The notes beneath the pieces were generated by a model. It worked only from the letters and a program-made list of their open reading frames with translations. It had not been told where the DNA came from and ran no database searches. 64,000 nucleotides of DNA. It comes from Rikenellaceae bacterium (GTDB taxonomy: Bacteria > Bacteroidota > Bacteroidia > Bacteroidales > Rikenellaceae). The DNA is taken from the NCBI GenBank assembly GCA_015060105.1, contig SUZD01000006.1, positions 16,156-80,155 of the forward strand. Reading direction: 5' to 3'. Positions 1 to 8,442 of this stretch are shown in pieces (the first letter of the stretch is position 1; every line of letters begins with the position of its first letter). A program made the translations under genes and the position numbers.

Positions 1-415
1 GGTTCCAAATCATATAGTGTCTGTTTTAAGTTTGTGTGTTTTCGTAATGTTTGTATTTTCGTGTTGGACCCTCCCCCAAACCCCCTCCTTGGAGTGGGCT
101 TATGGCTGGGGTTCCAAATCATATAGTGTCTGTTTTAAGTTTGTGTGTTTTCGTAATGTTTGTATTTTCGTGTTGGACCCTCCCCCCAAACCCCCTCCTT
201 GGAGTGGGCTTATGGTTGGGGTTCCAAATCATATAGTGTCTGTTTTAAGTTTGTGTGTTTCTGTGATGTTTATGTTTTTTTGTGTTGGACCCTCCCCCCA
301 AACCCCCTCCTTGGAGTGGGCTTATGGTTGGGGTTCCAAATCATATAGTGTAAGTTTTAAGTTTGTGTGTTTCTATGATGTTTATATTTTTTTCGTGTTG
401 GACCCTCCCCCAAAA
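1..415. repeat. Tandem array of about 110-bp units (four copies, last one truncated)
   Basis: Units begin with GGTTCCAAATCATATAGTG at 1, 110, 220 and 332, so the period is 109, 110 and 112 bp. The fourth copy breaks off near 415, before its palindromic part. Each unit carries an AT-rich half with TAAGTTTG, which resembles a Bacteroidetes -7 box, and a GC-rich half with the near-palindrome CCCCTCCTTGGAGTGGG. The period is not a multiple of three and the open frames crossing it are shifted copies of one another, so this is non-coding. The array may extend left of the window. The GC-rich half has a relative at 8443-8480. Confidence 0.9.
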
Positions 416-440
416 AACGTTTGGAACAGGTGCCCCTTAA

Positions 441-1754
441 TTAAATATTTGCGTGGTCTTGGTTGAAGGCGCGCATACGCTCCTCCATTGTGTCGTAGAG
501 GTCGTCGCGCATACGCGAGGTGCAGGCGCGGACTCCTTGTTGTTCGCTTCCCGTTGTTGAGAGCGAAATACTGCTCACTCCATAGTACAGCAGTTCGCGC
601 AACAACTCGCCACCCGACATATCTCCATAGCCGATTGTGAAGAAGAAACCGTCGCCAACCTGCTGTGTGACGTCGTGGTCATAGACAATATGGAAACCGT
701 TGTCCGTAAATATGCGTTTCATTCGTTCGGCGCGGCGGGCATACTCGCGGGTATCTTCCACGAAGTTTATCTCGCCATCGGAAGCAAGGCGCAACATCTC
801 GGCATAGGCGTACTGTGTCGAGGCGGTGCAACCCGAGGTTATCATATAGAGTATCGAGGCTATTAGTGTCTGTCCGAACACGCCCGCATCGTTGTAACGC
901 TCGGCGAGGGTGGGGAAGTGGCGGTCGTAAAGTTTGTCGCTAATTCCGAGCAGTGCCATTCGCTGTCCTGCGTAACTAAAAATCTTGGACGACGACAACA
1001 TCAGGATATAGTTATCGGTATAATGGGCAACGGTGGGTGCATAAGGCGGCTCAAAGGGGTGACCCAAGTCACGACGGAAGTCCATACAGAAGTATGCCAA
1101 ATCCTCCATTACCACTACATCGTACTTTGTTGCCAGCTCGCCGATAATTTGTAGCTCGCTCTCCTCCAAACATATCCACGCAGGATTGTTGGGGTTGGAA
1201 TAGACGATGGCGGCGATGTCGCCACCCACGAGCATACTTTCGAGTTTGGCACGCAGGGCCTCGCCACGATAACTATAAATATCGAACTCAACCCAATCGG
1301 CTCCGATGACGCGCAACTGCGACTTCTGAATCGGGAAGCCCGGGTCTATAAACAACACTTTGTTCTTGCCCGGAGTGCGTTGTGTGCAGGCGATAAACGA
1401 GCCGAACGAGCCCGCCACGCTTCCAACGGTAGGCACACACGCGCGAGCCGAAATATCGACATCGAGGAACGCTTTGATAAAGCGGGCTGCCTCGGTTTTG
1501 AGTTCAGCCACACCTGCTGCTGCGGGGTATTGCGAGCCGACACCTCGGTCAAGTGCGGCTTTCTCGGCCTCGACGCCAAAGTGGTTTACGGGCAGGCCGG
1601 GCGAGCCTTGATCCATACGGATAAAGGGGATACCCGTCTTTTGTTCGAGATATTGAGCCACCAACAACACCTCGCCGATAGTCGCTCTCGACAGGTCGGC
1701 AACGTGTAACTCTCGGGTGGCCTCATTGACCAACTCTTCGCTAAAAATCTTCAT
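441..1754 (-). CDS. PLP-dependent aminotransferase, class I/II fold
   Basis: A 437-residue fold-type I aminotransferase. SNPNNP at residues 186-191 and the PLP lysine K257 in SSSKIFSYAGQR are clear, and D218/Y221 lie where the pyridine-N aspartate and ring tyrosine are expected. It is the last gene of a four-gene operon after iorB, 3 bp away. The neighbours suggest it interconverts amino acids with the 2-oxoacids used by indolepyruvate oxidoreductase, probably aromatic or branched ones. Substrate range cannot be read from sequence. No terminator hairpin is evident before the repeat array at 1-415. Confidence 0.9.
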   Translation of the reverse strand: MKIFSEELVNEATRELHVADLSRATIGEVLLVAQYLEQKTGIPFIRMDQGSPGLPVNHFGVEAEKAALDRGVGSQYPAAAGVAELKTEAARFIKAFLDVDISARACVPTVGSVAGSFGSFIACTQRTPGKNKVLFIDPGFPIQKSQLRVIGADWVEFDIYSYRGEALRAKLESMLVGGDIAAIVYSNPNNPAWICLEESELQIIGELATKYDVVVMEDLAYFCMDFRRDLGHPFEPPYAPTVAHYTDNYILMLSSSKIFSYAGQRMALLGISDKLYDRHFPTLAERYNDAGVFGQTLIASILYMITSGCTASTQYAYAEMLRLASDGEINFVEDTREYARRAERMKRIFTDNGFHIVYDHDVTQQVGDGFFFTIGYGDMSGGELLRELLYYGVSSISLSTTGSEQQGVRACTSRMRDDLYDTMEERMRAFNQDHANI

Positions 1755-1757
1755 ACG

Positions 1758-2333
1758 CTATTCGGCTGCTTTAACTCCCAACTCAAAGGCTTGCAGATTG
1801 GCTTCGACCACAGTTTCGCCTTTCGATGCAAATACTCGTGCAATGCTCTCGCGCAGTTGCTCTACCGAGAGAACGCCGAGGTGTCGTGCTGCCATACCGA
1901 GCAACACCACATTGGCACTCTTGGCAAATCCGCCATCTTTGGCCATATCCTCGATGGGCAGAGCCGTAACATTGGGCAGAGCGTTGAGCTCCTGCATCAG
2001 CGACAGCTCATCGGGGTAGTTCGGAATGTTTTTGAAAGGGGTCGAGGAGGTTATGACCTGTCCGTTTTGGTGCAGGCAAGCCACGTAACGCAATGCCTCC
2101 ATCGGCTCCATCGAGATAATCATATCGGCCTCGCCCTCGCGAATCAAATCGGAGTATATGGGCTCGGTCGAGAGGCGCAGATTTGATTGAACATCGCCTC
2201 CGCGTTGGCTCATACCGTGAACTTCGGCCTGTTTGAGATATAGTCCCGCTTTTGCGGCAGCGTCGCCTATGATTGTGGCGATAGTGAGGATTCCTTGTCC
2301 TCCGACGCCTGCCAGTATGATGTCGTTTTTCAT
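1758..2333 (-). CDS. iorB: Indolepyruvate:ferredoxin oxidoreductase, beta subunit
   Basis: A 191-residue gamma-type 2-oxoacid oxidoreductase domain. The N-terminal GVGGQGILT motif (residues 9-17) and HGMSQRGG (39-46) are typical of IorB. With IorA it oxidatively decarboxylates aryl-pyruvates to aryl-acetyl-CoA with ferredoxin as acceptor, or works in reverse as a reductive carboxylase in anaerobes. Its ATG overlaps the iorA stop by one base (TAATG), indicating translational coupling and equal stoichiometry. The aminotransferase follows after 3 bp. Confidence 0.93.
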   Translation of the reverse strand: MKNDIILAGVGGQGILTIATIIGDAAAKAGLYLKQAEVHGMSQRGGDVQSNLRLSTEPIYSDLIREGEADMIISMEPMEALRYVACLHQNGQVITSSTPFKNIPNYPDELSLMQELNALPNVTALPIEDMAKDGGFAKSANVVLLGMAARHLGVLSVEQLRESIARVFASKGETVVEANLQAFELGVKAAE

Positions 2334-3925
2334 TACTTGTTTGCTCTTTTTTGACGAAGTTTACGATTGAGGGTTTGGATACACTCGCGGCGCGGAATGA
2401 TTACCGACACGCCCTTGTACTCAATCTCCTCGCGGATAATGCGGGTGATTTCCTCCATATTTTTGGCAATCGGCACCACCACTTTGACGTGCTCGGGCTC
2501 AACACCCAATCCCAAGCAGATAGCCTCGAACTTGTTGGTTCCTGCCGAGTCTTGACCTCCTGTCATTGCGGTTGTGAGGTTGTCCGAGATGATGACCGTG
2601 ATGTTGGCGTTGTCGTTTACGGCATCGAGCAGACCCGTCATACCCGAGTGGGTGAAGGTCGAGTCGCCAATAACGGCAATGGCGGGGAAGACTCCTGCAT
2701 CGGCAGCACCCTTTGCCATAGTAATCGACGCACCCATATCTACACAGCTATCTATTGCGCGGAAGGGGGGTAGTGCTCCCAGGGTGTAGCAACCGATGTC
2801 GCCAAAAATGCGTGCATCGGGATACTCGGCGGCAACCTTGTTGAGGGCGTTATAGACGTCGCGGTGACCGCAACCTTGACACAAGGCAGGCGGACGAGCA
2901 ACAACATTTTGTGCAGTGCCATACGGTTTTGCACCCTCTTTACCCAGAGCCTTGCCCACGCAATCGGGTGTAAGTTCGCCCATACGGGGAAGATTGCCAG
3001 TCAGGCGGCCCAGCAAAGGATAGTCGCAACCGACCATGCCCGCTACCAACTCCTCGGCAAAGGGTTGTCCGTCCTCTGCCACCATTATCGACTCGCAACG
3101 GGCAGCCAAAGCCTTGATTTGAGCCTCGGGCAGAGGGTATTGCGATACCTTCAATACGGCGATGTCGCTCTTCGCGCCAATGTTCTCCATAACATAGTTG
3201 TAGGCGATACCGCAAGCCACAATACCGAGTTTAGCCTCGCCCATATTGCCTGCAAAGGTGTTGTAAGGCGAACTCTCGGCCGAAGCCTCAAAGTCGCTCT
3301 GTTTACCCACCAACGAGGCGTATTGTCGTCGAGCGTTGCCGGGCAACAACACCCAATGTGTGCGCTCGGTTTCGGGATTAAGTCCGTTTTGTGCGATAGG
3401 TGCTTTGGTTGCAACGCCGGCGCGCGAGTGTGCAAGGCGTGTTACAACGCGCATAAGTACGGGTACACGCATCTTCTCCGAGAGGTCGAATGCGTAGCTC
3501 ATCATATCGTAAGCCTCTTGTTGCGAAGATGGCTCCAAGATAGGTATCATCGCAAAGCGGCCATAGAAACGCGAATCTTGCTCGTTTTGTGACGAGTGCA
3601 TCGAGGGGTCGTCGGCAGCCAACACAACCACGCCACCATTTACACCCGTAATGGCCGAGTTTACAAAAGCGTCGGCGGCGACATTCATACCCACGTGTTT
3701 CATACAAACAAGGGCACGTTTACCCGCATAGGACATACCGAGAGCCGCCTCCATTGCGGTCTTCTCGTTGCTGCACCAGCGGCTTCGTACCTCGGGTGCA
3801 TACTTTTGTATAAATTCTGTAATTTCGGTCGAAGGGGTGCCGGGGTAGGCATATACTCCGCTTATTCCCGCATCAATCGCACCCAAGGCGATTGCCTCAT
3901 CTCCCAATAGTAGTCTTCTTTCCAT
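2333..3925 (-). CDS. iorA: Indolepyruvate:ferredoxin oxidoreductase, alpha subunit (no C-terminal ferredoxin domain)
   Basis: A 530-residue fusion of the pyrimidine-binding domain (YPGTPSTEI near residue 27) and the TPP-binding domain. The second domain shows CQGCGHRD, GDIGCYTLG and the TPP/Mg motif GDSTFTHSG with the following NDN and SDN segments. Archaeal IorA proteins continue into a C-terminal two-cluster ferredoxin domain. Here the protein ends right after the TPP domain in a basic tail with one isolated Cys, so no CxxCxxC cluster motif exists. Electrons must pass through another route or a separate ferredoxin. It sits 27 bp downstream of the omega-amidase gene and is coupled to iorB. 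Confidence 0.93.
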   Translation of the reverse strand: MERRLLLGDEAIALGAIDAGISGVYAYPGTPSTEITEFIQKYAPEVRSRWCSNEKTAMEAALGMSYAGKRALVCMKHVGMNVAADAFVNSAITGVNGGVVVLAADDPSMHSSQNEQDSRFYGRFAMIPILEPSSQQEAYDMMSYAFDLSEKMRVPVLMRVVTRLAHSRAGVATKAPIAQNGLNPETERTHWVLLPGNARRQYASLVGKQSDFEASAESSPYNTFAGNMGEAKLGIVACGIAYNYVMENIGAKSDIAVLKVSQYPLPEAQIKALAARCESIMVAEDGQPFAEELVAGMVGCDYPLLGRLTGNLPRMGELTPDCVGKALGKEGAKPYGTAQNVVARPPALCQGCGHRDVYNALNKVAAEYPDARIFGDIGCYTLGALPPFRAIDSCVDMGASITMAKGAADAGVFPAIAVIGDSTFTHSGMTGLLDAVNDNANITVIISDNLTTAMTGGQDSAGTNKFEAICLGLGVEPEHVKVVVPIAKNMEEITRIIREEIEYKGVSVIIPRRECIQTLNRKLRQKRANK

Positions 3926-3952
3926 AGTATCTGTTAAGTTCGGATAGTCGGT

Positions 3953-4708
3953 TTAATTTATAGCGTCGGCGTCATTCAACACCGGAAATTTCTGTCGGAA
4001 CGCTCCGAGTGCCTCCATATCGACCTCGGCCGAGGCTTCGCACTCGATATTGTCGGCGCACGCAGCCAAAGTCTTGCCATAGGGGTCGATAATCACGCTG
4101 CCCCCGCAATACTCACACGCAGGGTCGCTACCTACGCGGTTTACGCCCGCCACATAGCATTGATTTTCGATTGCTCGGGCAACCAACAGCGCACTCCACG
4201 CAGCCACCCTCGGTGTTGGCCAGCTTGCCACATAGAGAATCATATCGTAGTCGCCTCGGTTGCGCGCCCACACAGGGAAACGCAAGTCGTAGCACACCTC
4301 CAACAAGATTCTTACTCCTCGCCACTCTACAACTACGCGCTCGCTGCCAGCCGTAAAACGAAGGTGCTCGCCACCATAAGTGAACAGATGGTGTTTGTCG
4401 TACCACGCAACCTCTCCCGACGGTTTTACAAAGTAGAAGCGGTTGTAATAATGCTTCCCGTCGCTGACGGCAACGCTACCGGCAATGGCGGCATCGGTTT
4501 GGGCGGCCTTTGCCTTCATCCACGCCAGAGTGTCGCTATCGGTGCTCTCGGCTATGCCCTCGGGCTCGGTGCAAAAACCAGTCGAGAACATCTCGGGCAG
4601 AACATACAGGTCGGCTCCGGGGTTGCGGTCAATAGCCTCGTCGGCTCGCTCGACATTGCATCTCGGATTAGCCCACTCGATGTCGCGTTGTAGTATCGTA
4701 ATTTTCAT
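3953..4708 (-). CDS. Nitrilase-family hydrolase, omega-amidase (YafV/NIT2) type
   Basis: A 251-residue carbon-nitrogen hydrolase with the full E-K-C catalytic set: E39 in LPEMFSTGF, K105 in YDKHHLF and C139 in EVCYDLRFPVW. The DLRFPVW context and the YDKHHLFTYGGE loop match the omega-amidase branch, which hydrolyses alpha-ketoglutaramate or alpha-ketosuccinamate. These are by-products of glutamine or asparagine transamination. It is the first gene of the iorA-iorB-aminotransferase operon, which fits removal of ketoglutaramate to pull a glutamine-dependent transamination forward. No signal peptide, so cytoplasmic. Confidence 0.88.
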   Translation of the reverse strand: MKITILQRDIEWANPRCNVERADEAIDRNPGADLYVLPEMFSTGFCTEPEGIAESTDSDTLAWMKAKAAQTDAAIAGSVAVSDGKHYYNRFYFVKPSGEVAWYDKHHLFTYGGEHLRFTAGSERVVVEWRGVRILLEVCYDLRFPVWARNRGDYDMILYVASWPTPRVAAWSALLVARAIENQCYVAGVNRVGSDPACEYCGGSVIIDPYGKTLAACADNIECEASAEVDMEALGAFRQKFPVLNDADAIN

Positions 4709-4727
4709 TTGTGGTCACTTTTAATGG

Positions 4728-4735
4728 CAAATATA
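4728..4735 (-). promoter_or_regulatory. Putative -7 box for the omega-amidase/ior operon
   Basis: TATATTTG on the minus strand matches the Bacteroidetes -7 consensus TAnnTTTG, 20 bp before the ATG at 4708. No TTTG stands at the ideal -33 distance, though CAAA (plus strand) occurs at 4748-4751 and 4752-4755. Only a short leader would result. Confidence 0.5.
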
Positions 4736-4753
4736 CAAAATAGTTATCAAACA

Positions 4754-4793
4754 AAAGTGGCTGTCGCAACCTTTTTGTCGGACAGCCACTTTT
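4754..4793 (-). terminator. Rho-independent terminator after lysA
   Basis: A perfect 13-bp inverted repeat (4754-4766 with 4781-4793, stem AAAAGTGGCTGTC) is followed on the minus strand by TTTTGTTTG. It lies 24 bp beyond the lysA stop and separates lysA from the ior operon. The GGCTGTC core recurs in other hairpins of this window. Confidence 0.85.
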
Positions 4794-4816
4794 CGTTGGG
4801 TTAGTTTACTCTATTT

Positions 4817-5977
4817 TTACTCGATTTCGTCGCTATAAACAGCACCGGGAAGGTCGTGAAGGTTGTAATTCGACGCCATCGACATTCCGTATGCACCTGC
4901 CGATTTGATGGTCAGAAGGTCGCCACGACGGCTGGTCGGCATAGTTACATTGCTGTCGAATACATCGGTCGATTCGCAAGCCGTACCTACGATGGTATAT
5001 TTCTCGGTGGTCTCGGCCTCGGTGGTAATGTTCTCGATGTTGTGGTACGAGCCGTACAACATCGGGCGGATAAGTTCGGTCATACTTGCGTCGATGATAA
5101 GCAATTTGCGACCCGTAGCGGTGGTCTTGTTGAACATTACGGTAGTAATCAACTCGCCACACTCGCCCACAATCGAACGACCAAACTCGAAGTGAACCTC
5201 TTTGTTGCCCACCTCCAAGTGGTTGTGAACAATCGAGAATACCGACGCAAAGTTGGGGATAGGCTCATTCTCGGGGTAGTCGTAGTTGATACCAAGACCG
5301 CCACCAACATCGACAAAGCGGAACGAGTAGCCCATACCTTCGAGTTTATCGACAATCACATTGACCTTGTTGCACATATTCTCGAACACATGCAACTCGC
5401 GGATTTGCGAACCGATATGGAGGTGCAAACCGATGATGTTGAGGTTGCGAAGTGCTTGAATTTTAGGTGTTTCGGCGATTACCTCCTCGTACGAGATACC
5501 GAATTTACTATCGGCTTGACCGGTGTCGATACAGCGGTTGGTTTTGGGGTCGATGTCGGGGTTTACACGCAGCGCAACATCGGTGGTAACGCCCATCTCA
5601 CACGAGATTTGATTGATAACCTCCAACTCCTCGACCGACTCGCAGTTGATTGCCAAAATGCCTTGCTCAATGGCGTAACGAATCTCTTTGTCGCGCTTAC
5701 CCACGCCTGCATAAACAATGGTTTTGGGGTCGAAACCGTGCTCGATTGCGCGGCGTACCTCGTTACCGCTTGCGCAGTCGATACCGAGACCGTATTCGCG
5801 GATAATGCCGAGAATCTTCGAATCGTAGTTGGCTTTGATTGCGTAGTGTAGCTTGTAGCCGTGTTGGCGAGCCGACGACGATGCGATTTCGAGAGTTTGG
5901 CGCAACAACGCAATATCGTAAAGATAGAACGGTGTTTCGTATTTTTTGAGCTTGTCTGCTATTTGTCTGCTTAACAT
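4817..5977 (-). CDS. lysA: Diaminopimelate decarboxylase
   Basis: A 386-residue fold-type III PLP enzyme converting meso-diaminopimelate to L-lysine. PLP lysine K48 sits in HYAIKAN, the glycine-rich phosphate loop is VDVGGGLG, the substrate-site arginine is in FEFGRSIVG (most homologues have EPGR), and the C-terminal active-site pieces CESTD and GAYGMSMASNY are present. It is slightly shorter than the common length of about 415 residues but no domain is missing. It has its own promoter (6012-6043) and terminator (4754-4793), so it is probably monocistronic. Confidence 0.94.
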   Translation of the reverse strand: MLSRQIADKLKKYETPFYLYDIALLRQTLEIASSSARQHGYKLHYAIKANYDSKILGIIREYGLGIDCASGNEVRRAIEHGFDPKTIVYAGVGKRDKEIRYAIEQGILAINCESVEELEVINQISCEMGVTTDVALRVNPDIDPKTNRCIDTGQADSKFGISYEEVIAETPKIQALRNLNIIGLHLHIGSQIRELHVFENMCNKVNVIVDKLEGMGYSFRFVDVGGGLGINYDYPENEPIPNFASVFSIVHNHLEVGNKEVHFEFGRSIVGECGELITTVMFNKTTATGRKLLIIDASMTELIRPMLYGSYHNIENITTEAETTEKYTIVGTACESTDVFDSNVTMPTSRRGDLLTIKSAGAYGMSMASNYNLHDLPGAVYSDEIE

Positions 5978-6011
5978 AGTGTTATAATTCTGTTTTTTGG
6001 GGTTTGGGTTG

Positions 6012-6043
6012 CAAATATATAGTGTTTGTTGTTAAAAAACAAA
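6012..6043 (-). promoter_or_regulatory. Promoter of lysA (TTTG-N20-TATATTTG)
   Basis: On the minus strand TTTG (6040-6043) is followed after exactly 20 bp by TATATTTG (6012-6019). This is a full match to the Bacteroidetes primary-sigma pattern (-33 TTTG, -7 TAnnTTTG). It lies 34 bp upstream of the lysA ATG, just beyond the stop of the methyltransferase gene. Confidence 0.85.
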
Positions 6044-6059
6044 CATTTTGTGATTTTTA

Positions 6060-6842
6060 TCAAATCTTCTTTCGAGCGACATATATTATTTCGGTGCGAA
6101 GGCCGTATTTGAGTCGCTCTTCGGGCGAGAATGCTGTGGCGTAATCCACCTCCTCGACCTCGAAACCCGCCTCGCGCAGACGGTCGGCATAATCGCGTCC
6201 GTAGTTGCGTCGGTGGTCATATTGTCCGAAGATTCGGGTGCGCTCCTCGGGGTCGGTAATCGAGTCGTCTTCGAATGTTTTGTCGAGGCTCAAATCGACG
6301 GGTGACAACATTATGCCCCAACCTCCGTCGCGCATCACGCGATACATTTCGCGCATTGCAAGTCGGTCATCGGCAACATGTTCGAGAATGTGATTGCAGA
6401 AGATGACATCGACACTTTGGTCGGCAAGCGGAATGGCTTGAATATCCATTTTGAGGTCGGCCAGCGGGCTCTCCAAATCGGCGGTTATGTACTCCTCGTC
6501 GCAGCCCTTGTACAATTTGCGAAAACGACGCATTAGACACACTTCGGGTGCGATGTGGAGTATTCGGGGGCGCGTTTCAAACAGGTCACTATGCTTTTGC
6601 AGCCACAACCACAACAGACGATGACGCTCCAACGACAAACACGATGGGCAGAGGGCATTTTCGCGCGAGCCCGCATCGGTGTAACCATAGGGCATAAACT
6701 TGCGATAGTGCGCTCCGCAAATGGGGCACTCGCGGCCACGACCTTTGTAGGCAAGACCCATAACAGGTACCGCCCAATTTGCTGCACGTTGAACAATGGG
6801 TCGCGGTATGTGATTGAGCACGAACTTAATAAAACGCCTCAT
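6060..6842 (-). CDS. SAM-dependent methyltransferase, type 11, with an N-terminal Cys-pair knuckle
   Basis: A 260-residue protein. Residues 39-70 carry CPICGAHY and CPSCLSLERHR, two CxxC pairs likely to bind zinc. After them comes a class I methyltransferase fold: LHIAPE (motif I region), ITADLES, DVIFCNHILEHV (motif IV, type 11) and VMRDGGW. The target is unknown. The CxxC head plus this core occurs in proteins next to polysaccharide or RNA modification genes, but the neighbours here (xseB, xseA) do not define a role. It starts 3 bp after the xseB stop and is probably co-transcribed with it. Confidence 0.8.
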   Translation of the reverse strand: MRRFIKFVLNHIPRPIVQRAANWAVPVMGLAYKGRGRECPICGAHYRKFMPYGYTDAGSRENALCPSCLSLERHRLLWLWLQKHSDLFETRPRILHIAPEVCLMRRFRKLYKGCDEEYITADLESPLADLKMDIQAIPLADQSVDVIFCNHILEHVADDRLAMREMYRVMRDGGWGIMLSPVDLSLDKTFEDDSITDPEERTRIFGQYDHRRNYGRDYADRLREAGFEVEEVDYATAFSPEERLKYGLRTEIIYVARKKI

Positions 6843-6845
6843 TGC

Positions 6846-7037
6846 TTACTCGGTTTTGAGGATTTCGGCAACATCGGCCTCGGCTTTGGCCAAGCGCGCT
6901 TTGCACAATGCGATAAGCTCGGTTGCGCGTTTGACGTCGGCAGCCATTGTATCGACGTCCATTTGGCCATTTGAGAACTTGGCCACAATCTGCTCCACCT
7001 CGGCAATAGCCTCGGCATAACTCAACTCTTTTTGCAT
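6846..7037 (-). CDS. xseB: Exodeoxyribonuclease VII small subunit
   Basis: A 63-residue helical protein with the XseB pattern: SYAEAIAEVEQIVAKF, a short turn with MDVD, then a second long helix ending LAKAEADVAEIL. It assembles with XseA into the ssDNA exonuclease ExoVII. Its start lies 16 bp inside the end of xseA, the usual overlapping arrangement. The ATG at 7037 gives the normal length. Confidence 0.93.
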   Translation of the reverse strand: MQKELSYAEAIAEVEQIVAKFSNGQMDVDTMAADVKRATELIALCKARLAKAEADVAEILKTE

Positions 7038-8338
7038 ATATCTGTGATTTTTACATTCATTGTTCCTCCCGTAACGCTCACTTCGGCCTCGTCGCCAATG
7101 TTTGCCTGGTCGATGTTGCTTACGGCGCGTCCTCCGATTCGGACTATCGAGTAGCCGTGCGACAACACTCGCTCGGGGTCGTTTGCGGCGACAATCTCGG
7201 TGAGTGTCGAGAGCTTTGCTCCCAACCGCTCGATGCAGAGTCGTGATTGGTCGCCCAGCGCAAGTGTCTGTCGCTCCAAATGCTCGCTACCACGCCGCAA
7301 CTCCTCTTTTGCCATCATTTGTAACCTCTCGCCAAGCGATTGCAGGCGCATCTCAACCCCTCGTGCAACCCGACTGCAACCCTCGGAAGTGGCGTGTCCC
7401 AAAATCAGAAGTCGTTGATTTTGAGCCGCAAACAGAGTGGTGCACAGGCCGGTAAGTCGCACATTCAACTCATCAAGCAGTGCATCGGTGCTCTCGGCTT
7501 GCGCGGCAAAGAAGTCGGCAACTGCCGTAGGCGTTTTGAGCGCGGTGTGTGCTACCATATCGGCAATGCTTTGGTCCTTGTCGTGTCCGATACCCGTAAC
7601 CACAGCCAACGGAATTTGTGCGATGTAACTGCACACGGCATAGGAGTTGAAACACGAAAGGTCTGTTGTCGCGCCACCGCCACGAATGATGACCACCGCA
7701 TCGAATTCGTCGCATCGGTCTGCCACCATTTCGAGTGCGGCAATGATAGACTCCTCGGCACCAAAGCCTTGCATAACGGCCTCAAAGAGAGTGACTTCGA
7801 AGTGATAGTTGCACGCTCCGAGTTCGTTGCAGAAATCGCGATAGCCCGCAGCCGTAGCCGATGAGATAACCGCCAACCGCTGACACACCATCGGCATTTC
7901 ACATTCGCGGTTCATATCCCACACGCCATCGGCACGCAGAGCCTCGATTGTTTGTCGCAACTTTGCCTGCATATCGCCCAAAGTATAGGCTGGGTCGATG
8001 TCGCTGACGCTCAACGAGAAACCATACAACTCGTGGTACGAAGCCGTAACTTTGAGCAACACCTTCATGCCTACCGCCAAATCGCTACCTGTCGAGGTGC
8101 GGAAATAGACCGACAGAGCCTCGAAACGATTACGCCAAATGGCCGCCGACACTTTGGCTCTGGGAACGGCATCGTTGTCGCCTTTCTCGATAAGTTCCAA
8201 ATAGCAGTGTCCCGTGCGGTTGATTTTCAGGTCCGAAATCTCGGCCGACACCCATAGAGGGAGTGGCAGAGCGGCCTCGATACCCTGTCGTACCAACTGT
8301 TGCAAGTGGCTTAAAGTTATGTGGTTCTGTGCTGCCAA
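7022..8338 (-). CDS. xseA: Exodeoxyribonuclease VII large subunit
   Basis: A 438-residue XseA. An N-terminal OB-fold (LPLWVSAEISDLKINRTGHCYLEL, from about residue 26) is followed by the catalytic core with DAVVIIRGGGATTDL, PLAVVTGIGHDKDQSIAD and AHTALKTPTAVADF. A long coiled-coil and a C-terminal HGYSIVRIGGRAVSN strand follow. The frame opens with TTG at 8338. No ATG occurs before the OB-fold, so TTG is the likely start. A -7 box only about 18 bp upstream implies a very short leader. Confidence 0.92.
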   Translation of the reverse strand: MAAQNHITLSHLQQLVRQGIEAALPLPLWVSAEISDLKINRTGHCYLELIEKGDNDAVPRAKVSAAIWRNRFEALSVYFRTSTGSDLAVGMKVLLKVTASYHELYGFSLSVSDIDPAYTLGDMQAKLRQTIEALRADGVWDMNRECEMPMVCQRLAVISSATAAGYRDFCNELGACNYHFEVTLFEAVMQGFGAEESIIAALEMVADRCDEFDAVVIIRGGGATTDLSCFNSYAVCSYIAQIPLAVVTGIGHDKDQSIADMVAHTALKTPTAVADFFAAQAESTDALLDELNVRLTGLCTTLFAAQNQRLLILGHATSEGCSRVARGVEMRLQSLGERLQMMAKEELRRGSEHLERQTLALGDQSRLCIERLGAKLSTLTEIVAANDPERVLSHGYSIVRIGGRAVSNIDQANIGDEAEVSVTGGTMNVKITDICKKS

Positions 8339-8356
8339 AACGATAGTAATATGTCA

Positions 8357-8364
8357 CAAAGATA
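8357..8364 (-). promoter_or_regulatory. Putative -7 box for xseA-xseB-methyltransferase
   Basis: TATCTTTG on the minus strand matches TAnnTTTG. Its closeness to the TTG start (18 bp) would leave only about ten bases of leader. No good -33 TTTG is seen at 20 bp. Confidence 0.5.
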
Positions 8365-8442
8365 ATCATTTATGGCAATAATATACATAAATTACACTAC
8401 TCAAAAGTTTTGGCTTTTATGTTGCCCTGCTGCATATAGTTG

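Noticed and set aside
1..415. CRISPR array
   Set aside because: The units are adjacent with no unique spacers, the period is about 110 bp, and no cas gene is present.
17..466. Open frames of 149, 61 and 62 codons over the tandem array
   Set aside because: They are shifted readings of the same 110-bp repeat, have no ribosome binding site or family resemblance, and one runs into the antisense of the aminotransferase gene.
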